A stretch of DNA of 64,000 bases from Microthyrium microscopicum (Eukaryota; Ascomycota; Dothideomycetes; Microthyriales; Microthyriaceae), in assembly GCA_010405405.1 (NCBI GenBank), contig MU004246.1, forward strand, positions 124,001-188,000. The letters run 5' to 3'. The position numbers and the translations under genes were made by a program. The notes under the pieces are model-generated. The model did not search any database, had not been told where the DNA came from, and saw only the letters and a list, made by a program, of their open reading frames with translations. Shown here piece by piece: positions 56,092 through 64,000 of this stretch; position 1 is the stretch's first letter; the number at the start of each line of letters is the position of its first letter.

Positions 56092-57523
56092 TCAACCTAC
56101 TGTTAAAGGCCAGTTTTGCATCTCCCCTCTATACTTCGCAATTGTTATTCTTTGTGGATCGAAGATATTGCACGGTCCTAGCCCTTTCAACTGATCATCA
56201 TTCATCAGCGCTTTGTCGAAGCTGTTGAGGGACGATAGTTTCTTGCGTAGAAAGTACTGAGCGCAACCTAGATCAAACCATCCTCTTGTCAAGTTGTAGA
56301 AGCGCTGCCAGTCATCGTCATCTATAAGCATCGCCCTTCCTATCAAGATCGGGGCTTCCGTTTCGACCTGTTCTAACAACTTTCTCTTATATGCTACTTC
56401 GATTCGCATACCAATGACGTCCAAGGTTCGTGGGTCTGAGACTCCATATCGACGGTCCATAAGATCAACAGGCGGCAGGACATCTTCTAGTCGTACCCAA
56501 TCGTCTTGGTACAGTCTTCTCCTGGCGTGATTCATCATCATCACGAAACTGTTATAGCTCACTGGTCCGAGGTAAAACTCGAACCTATCTTTGAAGCATT
56601 GCATAACATTGGCTTCGACCATAGCCATGTAAGTCATGTCCAAATCACCTAGTCCAACATACACAGACTTGGTTGAGCTGTTTAATTGCAAGTATGTATT
56701 ACCGCAGTCCGCAATGTGGTCTCTAAGCATCCTCGCTACACTGCCTTGGCCTTCCCGGCTTAGATCATTAATCGCCTGTATGAGGTTGGGAACGATGTCA
56801 TGGTACTGGCCCTTCACAAGGCTATCCACGAATTTGAAGCCACGTTTCCAACAGGTGACAGCCAATTCGAAATCTCTCGTATCAGCAGCTTCACGTCCAT
56901 TGATGAGCGCCCCTAGGAAGCCATGGAGGAGCTGTTTCTCGTTTGTTTGATCCTCGGAGGACTTGATAATGGTATCTTTGCCATTCCAGCTCCAGTGCCC
57001 AGCTTCAAAGGATCCTTTAACCAGGTTCTCGACATCAAAAATGAGTTTCTCGGGAATCCTCCATTGTTCTTCTCGTAGCAGGCTGACTGACGTTGTCGGA
57101 GGCGGAGTGCGACACGCAACCCGCACCATATCGGTAATGTGGCGTTCTTGCTGCGGTACATGCTTTGAGCTTTCTGGAATGAAACCCGAGCGCAATGCAT
57201 GTTGTTCGATTCTGCTCAGATCCACTGGGCGGGACTGAATACTAAAGTCGTAGGCCTTTCTGGCTACTTCGCGTCGACTTTTCTCTTGTAGAACAGCCAG
57301 AGCATCTGCTTTCTTAATGTTTCTGACATATTCCCAGCGTTTCAATTCGGAAAGCAATTGGCTTCGACTATATGCGGTATCAGTGCAATTCTCACAAGCA
57401 GGGCTGACTAGCGCCTTACGAGACTTCTATTCCATGCTGATCCTTCAATTCCAGGATGACATTCGCCAAAGTCTTCTTCTGGACGATATAAAGTTGGAAT
57501 ATATGGCCCTGGTAGTCATCCAT
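56092..57523 (-). CDS. Clr5-domain protein
   Basis: Two exons, 57523-57420 and 57367-56092, with a 52-bp intron (GTAAGG...ATAG), give 459 residues. The first exon supplies MDDYQGHIFQLYIVQKKTLA and then NVILELKDQHGIEVS. It joins the second exon's RSQLLSELKRWEYVRNIKK to make the Clr5 domain (about residues 5-55: LY...KTL..V...M/L...HG...S..Q...L..W...KN), a fungal DNA-binding-like domain named after S. pombe Clr5, which acts in silencing. The remaining ~400 residues are helical with a TPR-like feel (REAADTRDFELAVTCWKRGF, LGCAQYFLRKKLSSLNSFDKAL), the usual layout of the many Clr5 proteins in filamentous fungi. The exact role is unknown, probably transcription or chromatin related. No ATG lies at the start of the long ORF, which makes the upstream exon necessary. 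Confidence 0.85.
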
Positions 57524-58228
57524 CACTCAGAGACGAGCGCCAAGCTGTAAGCAGGCGACAATGAGCTAGCGAATGCCTAGAAAGATGGTTGTAGATGACC
57601 ACGATTTGAACAGATGGTAAGGTACCAGCATTTCGGCACGAGCAAGTGTTGTAATCAGCCAACTGCGTTGACCTATCCTAATCATCGAAGCCTTGCTTAC
57701 GTATTGGAGATTGTTTCGCGTTGGGAATCAAGAGCTTCGGCGAATGATATGGGAGCTCATAGAACTCTGCATGCAGACAAAAAGTAACTCAGCCTCATGA
57801 GGAATGATCTCTCATTGGAAGTTGATACAAAAGTTCTTTAGCGCCTTTCAATGTGGTTAGCTTGCTTCAACCTGCATATTGAAGCTCTTCATTTCATTGG
57901 GTGGTTTCCATATATCTTCGCTTCACTTGGTGTTACTCATGCTGAAAATGTGCAAATATGGGATATCATCCACCACGGGCAGGACAAGTTTAACCAACTC
58001 CGGCGATTCAACCATATGGGAAGTATACTCTGTGAGGAATAAGACCACCAAGGAAAAACATAAATACCTCTCATTTCTCTCTCGTAATTCCGATTTCCAG
58101 CATCTTTTCCTCTCTTCTCGAAAGTCTACAATTCACTGCATTTTCATACAAACTGCCTCACGCTTCATACTTTGCACTATCTACCTATCCGTCTTAACAG
58201 CTTCAAGTTCTCCTCCTTTGCTATCATA
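57524..58228. other. Intergenic DNA
   Basis: Between divergently transcribed genes; no recognised ORF. It probably contains both promoters. Confidence 0.4.
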
Positions 58229-58489
58229 ATGCCTTTCCATATCCTAGGCGCTGTAGGAGCTTTTCTAGCCCATGCTGGCCCAGCCGCCACCCATTCAGCT
58301 GCAATGCACGCTGGTGCCAACACTGCGGCTGCTCTTTCTTCCTCAAGCTCTGTTGGGGCTGCTGGAAGTGCCGGAGCTGGGGCCGCAGGGGCAGCCTATG
58401 ATGTTTCCAGAGCAAAGCAGAAGGAAGCCAAAAAAATAAACCAGGCTCGCGCTTCTGGAAAGAAGCGGGATTTCAACCCACTGAGATAA
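58229..58489 (+). CDS. Small Ala/Gly/Ser-rich protein, 86 aa
   Basis: Short ORF starting MPFHILGAVGAFLAHAGPAA. The first 60 residues are almost entirely Ala, Gly, Ser and His and weakly hydrophobic (AGANTAAALSSSSSVGAAGS, AGAGAAGAAYD). A basic tail follows (RAKQKEAKKINQARASGKKR) and the end is DFNPLR. No family is recognised. The composition is too biased to be random noise in this base context. The pattern of a mildly hydrophobic segment followed by a Lys/Arg tail would suit a small membrane-associated protein. The frame is open upstream to 58172, so the start is uncertain. Confidence 0.5.
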   Translation: MPFHILGAVGAFLAHAGPAATHSAAMHAGANTAAALSSSSSVGAAGSAGAGAAGAAYDVSRAKQKEAKKINQARASGKKRDFNPLR

Positions 58490-59304
58490 TTCTTGATATA
58501 CTTCGAGAACCTATGGTGAGTCTTCACTAATATAACCATCACTGCAGCATGCATCAAGCTGATTTATGTCTGTGGTAGATGGTCATCAGAAGGTTGACTT
58601 GTAGCTCCTCGCGCTATTTTCATTGATCCACGCTCGTTTGTTTTACTTGTTGTGGGGGACTTCGGTGGGTGCCAATTATATGTTGCTATTCCCCATATTA
58701 TGGAACATACACTCGTTGTGGAGCGTCAACTTAGTTACTTCTTTATAAAATAAAATTCCTTGCAAAGCCCAGGCGAAGGGTACCGCACAGGATACCCATT
58801 TGCTCGCTCGGTGCCAAGGTGAGAAAAGTATTTGAATGTTGAGATTACTATTCGAGATGAACAAAGTCGTCTTGTACGTCAAAGTAGACCGTATCGATAT
58901 AATTGAGCAAGGCTGTCAGGATGTATTATAAGGCTGAAATTTAGCGCGGCTCTGAAATTCTGACCAATGATAGCTGTAGAAGCCATTAGGGATCAAGATT
59001 GTAGCCAATCAATCTAGCTCCAGCGTGACCCACATTAGACGTAGGCACTGATCAAGAGCAGCAATTGCGCTTTCATGTGTAAAGCCATTTTATACAAAGC
59101 ATTGAGTAATGGATGTCACCTTGAGAATTTCCGGCTTTTCTTTGGCAGCTTGTTGTATCAACTTTAATGTCTCATTCGTCCCAATGCAGAATGTCACAGC
59201 GTCGACAGCACTGGTTTGCGACAAAGTTGAGTTATCTATTTACTTTAAGAATGAACAGTCTTATAGCGGTTAGAACCTTGAATGAGTGGCCACCTGGGCT
59301 TGTC
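58490..59304. other. Intergenic DNA
   Basis: No supported gene; one minus-strand ORF of 68 codons (58676-58882) has no domain. Composition normal. Confidence 0.4.
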
Positions 59305-59767
59305 TTAAGAATTGAGCTTTTCCTTGACTTCAGCCCGGAATTTCTTGTTTCGAGCGTCAAGTTGCTCCTTTGACAGAGACCCTCTTCCTCCATCGACGGC
59401 AGCATCTGAAAGATGTCAGTATGAACTCGTTCTGCCAATATTCGTAGTAGAATTTGGACTTACCGAGATGATCCTTTGGATCGAAAGTGGTGTATGGTGC
59501 GAGGCCAACCAATTGACAAAGTCCCACAGCTTTGTTCACTAACCATACTCTATGGAGCAAACCATCCTTCCAGTTAGGCGGTAAGTCTTTGAAGCCATAG
59601 AATGCTCCAAGTAAGGCGCCAGCAAAGCAGCAGTTCGTATCTGCATCGCCGCCTTCCATGGTGATCGCAGTGATAATTCTTTCGAAGAGTTCAGCGCCGG
59701 GATCTTCGGTATAGTTCTTCGAGGAGTATGATTCTGACAGAAGGTTCGTTCTAAACCCTAGATCCAC
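59305..59767 (-). pseudogene. Truncated ADP-ribosylglycohydrolase gene (3' half)
   Basis: Two exons on the minus strand, about 59767-59464 and 59405-59305, with a 58-bp intron (GTAAGT...TCAG), encode about 135 C-terminal residues. The second metal-binding motif of the family is intact in TMEGGDADTNCCFAGALLGAFYGFKDLP. It is followed by LPPNWKDGLLH and an ending KFRAEVKEKLNS before a TAA. The N-terminal half, with the first metal-binding motifs, is missing. The frame reaches no ATG before an in-frame stop, and the sequence turns AT-rich and RIP-like at about 59770. The gene has therefore been cut by a repeat insertion or rearrangement. These enzymes remove ADP-ribose from Arg or Ser; this copy cannot be functional unless a distant 5' exon survives. 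Confidence 0.75.
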
Positions 59768-61677
59768 GCTAGTCCTAATCTAGGATTAGGAAGTAGAAAC
59801 ACCAAAATTCAGCCTCTATTAGCTATTATATCTTTTTGCCTTTTCTACTCCTTTCTATATATTACTTTTATCTTTATTGTAGCCTAAATTCTAAGCTCTA
59901 AGAAGATACGTTTTATATCTTTAATAAGATATAAATACTATAATTATTATAGTAGTTAGTTAATTAAATTCTTTAATATTTTTTTTATTAATTTTATATT
60001 CCCTAAGCTATATAGACTATATTTTATTAGTTATAAGTCTAGTATTCTAATATACTTTTATTATTTTATTATTCTATATATAAATCTTTTATAAACTATA
60101 TTATTATAATTTCCTAAATTCTAGCTATTACTATATACTAGTTTTAGTATTAAAACCTAATATTTAGGTTATAGATTAACTTATAATATTACTTTTAAAG
60201 TTATAATTATTACTAAAGCTAGAACTATTATTTAGAGCTACTACTCCTTTAGAGTAGAGTTAGGAAGTATTTTACTTTACTTATTCTTCTTTATAGTAAC
60301 TTATACTTCTTTCTATTACTTTACTATTTATAATATCTATTTAAATTATTAAGAAGTAATAAAAGAACTTTACTACGTTATTTAATAATAAAAAAGAGTA
60401 AGGAATTAGTAGATTAAATTAAGAAATTATCTAAAGAAATAATTTTATAAACCTTAGAGGTATAAATATTCTTTTATTCTCTTTTTTTTTTTTCTTCTTC
60501 TTCTTTTTTTTATTACGTATTTTAAGCTTTATACCTTTATTAGCACTTTTTCTATTATATTTAGTATTTATATAACCTTTACTATTAAGCTTCTAGTATA
60601 TTCTTAATTTTAATAGTTCTTTAAAAGTTATTACTCTTTTAAATTCTTAGTACGTTAATAGTCTTAGTATTAGTAGTACTAAAATATACTAATAGCCTTA
60701 GTATTTATAGAAATAAAGTATAAGTAATACTTCTTACTATTTTTAGTTACTATTTAGTTTTCTAGTCTTTAATAGTTCTTTTATTACTATTACTTTCTTA
60801 ACTTTAAGGACTTAACTATTAGTAGTCTTTACCTTTAAGGACTTAATCTCTTTATTACCTTAGTATACTAATAGCCTTAGTATTAGTAGTACTAAAGCAC
60901 GCTAATAGCCTTAGTATTAATAATACTAAATAACGTCTTCTAACTCCTTAATAGTAATTATATTATTATACTTATTACTTTTTTTTTTATAGACTTAAGC
61001 TACTAAGTAAGTCTCTTAAAGAAACTTATTATTAGTATTATATAAATTATTACTATTATTCCTTAATTTTAAGGACTTAACCTTTTTACTACTTTAGCTA
61101 TAGTAGTACTAAAACTTATACTACTTTTAAGTATATTTTAAATTTTTATAAAATATTATTAGTAATCTTACTACTACTAACTTAACCTTAGTACTTTAAT
61201 TTAAGTTTAGTATACTATAATTAGAAAGTATATTTAGTAAAGATATATAAGTATCTAATTATTTTATATTTTATTCTTAAGTAGAATAGAAAGAGTATTT
61301 AGTAAAAATATATAAGTATTTAATTATTCTATATTCTATTCTTAAGTAGAAAGATATAATATTAGGCCTAAACTACTTAAAGAAAAAATTTAGAAGGCTT
61401 AGAAGATATAAATATCTTTTTTTCTTTATTTATCCTTCTTCTTTTCTTCTTCTTTCTCTATACTAAGGTAGTATCTTTTAAATAGAAGTATAGAGATACT
61501 AAGGTAGTATTTCCTAAATAAAGTAATAACTTACTAGAAGTACTTATTATAAGCTTATATATATTCTTTCTAAATAGACTTAACGCTAATTACTTAAATA
61601 AGTAATCCTTTAATCTTTAGGAGTATAAAATACTTTCTTCCTCTTTTCCTTTATCTCTTCTTTTTCTTCTTCTATAT
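59768..61677. repeat. AT-rich RIP block with short internal repeats
   Basis: Opens with a hairpin (CCTAATC, 3-bp loop, GATTAGG at 59774-59790). All frames are closed. Internal short repeats include a 34-bp unit containing CCTTAGTATTAGTAGTACTA (60653-60700 and 60860-60930). A duplicated unit of about 65 bp containing TATATAAGTAT and CTTAAGTAGAA lies at about 61210-61350. AAGGACTTAA occurs at least three times (about 60806, 60837 and 61072), and TACTAAGGTAGTAT twice (61461-61512). No transposase or polymerase motif was identified. Confidence 0.6.
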
Positions 61678-64000
61678 TGTGAGGAATCCTTATAGGTTTA
61701 GTGTTGTGGTGTTTGGATGCTAAGATCTAATTCTGTAGATAAGATCTCTTTATCCCGTTTGGGGTTAGTGTGTCTAAGGATATCTTAGGCTCCTACTTCT
61801 TTGTATTTATAGCTATATTTCTAGATCTCTTCTCTCTGTACTTAGATCCTATAATACTAGCTACTTTCTACTTGCCTATTACGCCTGTTAGCTTCTTATA
61901 TAATCTAAGTACCTCTATATTAAATTTTATGCTCTATATATATTTTGTATATTATTAATAAATATATAGAGGCGTTTAATAATTTTTATTAGATTACTAT
62001 AGTTGTATTATAGATTTAACTAATTAGTATTTAGTAATACTATCCTTAATTAAGATTAGTATTACTAAAGGTACTAGTAAATTTATAAATACTAACTAGA
62101 GTAATATAAATTTAGTATTATTTACTAGAATAAAGACTACTTAGAGGCCTAAGCTTTGCCTTATAGTATTTTTCTTAGATCCATAGAGGCATTTATACTA
62201 CTTCCTCTTTACTAACTATAAATTATACTTACCTTATTTCTTATTAATCTATATTTGTTAAATTTATTAAATTAGTTCTAATTTATTAAGAAATACTATA
62301 TTATTTAGCTACGTATTACTATAAGTAAGGCGCTACTTATTCCTAGTCTTAAACTAGTATTCTTAAGTAACTCTTATATTGCTTATAAACGTAGTAGCGT
62401 TAGTATTTAAAGCTATTTAATTTTACTCTACTATAGCGAAAATAGCTGCTTCGCTAAGAAGCTAGTCGTCCTAAATGTAGGAACTAATTAATAGTCTATT
62501 ATTACGTTAACGCTATAGTAAGAGAGTATTCTAGTAGTTAAATCTATTAAAAAGTTACCTTTATTGCTTAAAGTAGCTTTAGATAATAAAGACAAAGAAT
62601 TTTTCTATTAGAATACTTAAGTTAGTATTAATATTTAATAACCTTATAAGATCGTTACTAAACTATTAACTATAGTACCTATTACGCTAGTAAGCGTAAT
62701 AAAAGAGCTAAGATTAAAAGGTAAAGAGGTATTAACTTTTAGTATTATTATTAGTAGTTTACTAAATAAAGGCGTGTTAGAAGCAAGATTACCTATTAAT
62801 ATTCACTACTAGTTAGAATCGCTAATACGTAAAAAAGAATCTTATAACGTTCTTATATTATTTTTACTCTACCTACCCTTAGAACTAGTAGACTTTAATA
62901 GTGAAGTTACCTTACTTACTAGTATAAAGCTTTTATTTATATAGGTATTATATAAAGTAGGACTAGAGGTAGGAAAGTAGATATTAGTAGTTCTTTAGGA
63001 TAATTTTAATAATTTTATTACTCTCTAGAAATATTATATATTAATATTTAATAATAAGCATCTAGATTAATATATTAAGTTTATAGAAGAAGATTAATTC
63101 TTTAAATAATTATATACTACGTTAGCTATTAATTAAACTATAGTATTATATTATTAGTTTGCTTAAAAATTTTAAGATTAGCTAATAGAAGAATTTATAA
63201 ATATTAATATAGAAGTAGGTTAATTAGGTAAATTAGTAGATATATTATAGAAAGAGGTAGCTACTTATTAGTAAATAATAATAGATCTTAAAGCACTTAC
63301 TAGCTAAATTCACTATAATTATAAGTTAGCGCTAACTATTACTTATTTAAACGAATAAGCTATTCTTACTAAATTAGTAAAAAAGCGTAATATTAATTTA
63401 TAATATTATAAGTTAGTTATTAATCTTTACTATTAAATCTAAGAACTTAAGGATAGACTTTAGATAAATTTAAACTAAGTCTACATTAACCTAAATAATT
63501 TAAAAGATAATATCTTTTTAGGTTACTCTATACTATAAGCGATATATTTAGTAGTTTTATACTTATAGCTTTAAGCTTAAGAAATACGCTATATCTTACT
63601 ATTATTAATAGTTAATAGTAGTTTCTTAGTAATACTTATAAAGTTTAAAGAATCTAGTAATTTTAAAGATAAACTTATATACTATAAATAGTAGAAAAAG
63701 AAAATATTAAATATACTTCTTAATAAGAACGTATATCTTTATATCTTTACTAAAAAGAAGAAGATTAAGTTTATTTATATCTATTATATTAGCCCTACCT
63801 ATAGTATTATAGTTATATATAAAGGTTATAAGTTAAAAGACCTTTATAGTACTATAAAAGAGATATAGGTAGATCTAAATAAATATTATTACTTTAAGAA
63901 CGCTTTTAAAGATACTAAGGTATAGTTAAAGTCCTTAAATACTAAAATAAAAGATATAGAAGGTTTTTAAGCCTTTATTAGCTACTTCTTAATGAATTTA
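61678..64000 (+). repeat. Degraded repeat, possible LTR-type element running off the window
   Basis: A relatively TpG-rich segment starts TGTGAGGAATCC at 61678 and continues to about 62030; it could be a long terminal repeat. It is followed by AT-rich DNA with a coherent plus-strand frame, interrupted many times, from about 62450 to the window end. That frame is Leu/Ile/Lys-rich and coiled-coil-like, perhaps gag-like. No protease, reverse transcriptase or transposase motif is inside the window, so the family is not assigned. It is broken, and its right end is not seen. Confidence 0.4.

Noticed and set aside
61770-61958. 62-codon hydrophobic ORF
   Set aside because: Falls in the TpG-rich, CpA-free repeat segment; hydrophobicity follows from T-rich codons.
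1-64000. tRNA, rRNA and CRISPR features
   Set aside because: No cloverleaf-like A/B-box sequence, rRNA segment or regularly spaced direct-repeat array was recognised by eye; a tRNAscan or Rfam search would be decisive.

Overview
The window is nuclear DNA of a filamentous ascomycete (Pezizomycotina). The genes have short GT-AG introns (mostly 45-63 bp) and encode typical fungal families (CFEM protein, S1/P1 nuclease, Clr5-domain protein, IgE-binding-like secreted protein). The sequence alternates sharply between gene-bearing DNA of ordinary composition and extremely AT-rich blocks in which CpA and TpG are almost absent and TpA is abundant. That is the signature of repeat-induced point mutation (RIP). 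I cannot name the species.

Layout. 0.53-1.75 kb: RIP-degraded Tc1/mariner transposon (minus). 1.97-4.75 kb: small membrane ORF, S1/P1 nuclease, CFEM GPI protein. 6.24-9.55 kb: AT block of unassigned family. 10.58-14.41 kb: a 1274-residue disordered protein. 14.41-19.13 kb: long gene-poor stretch. 19.13-24.02 kb, all minus strand: glucosidase II beta subunit, a short-chain dehydrogenase and a small acidic nuclear-type protein. 24.3-27.4 kb: RIP-degraded PIF/Harbinger-like transposon. 27.42-27.76 kb: a GC-normal island. 27.77-45.10 kb: one 17.3-kb element with terminal inverted repeats and an 8-bp target duplication. It carries a degraded hAT transposase and has been interrupted by a complete but dead Gypsy LTR retrotransposon with its own 5-bp target duplication. 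46.4-58.5 kb: nine host genes (Ser/Thr-rich single-pass membrane protein, hypothetical protein, ankyrin protein, IgE-binding-like secreted protein, GCIP/cyclin-D1-binding-like protein, M6-like metalloprotease, Clr5-domain protein, small Ala-rich protein). 59.3-59.8 kb: the 3' half of an ADP-ribosylglycohydrolase gene that stops at the edge of the last AT block (59.77-64.0 kb), which runs out of the window.

How it works together. There is no operon-like pathway. The host genes are a mix of housekeeping functions (ER glycoprotein quality control, GCIP-like) and secreted or surface proteins (nuclease, CFEM, IgE-binding-like, M6 protease), several of them next to transposon blocks, as in a 'two-speed' fungal genome. 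The most informative object is the 17.3-kb nested hAT/Gypsy structure. Two stretches show strongly strand-asymmetric RIP (TpG kept, CpA lost). Several gene models were rebuilt from splice sites and differ from simple ORFs, notably the Clr5 protein, whose diagnostic domain lies across an intron.
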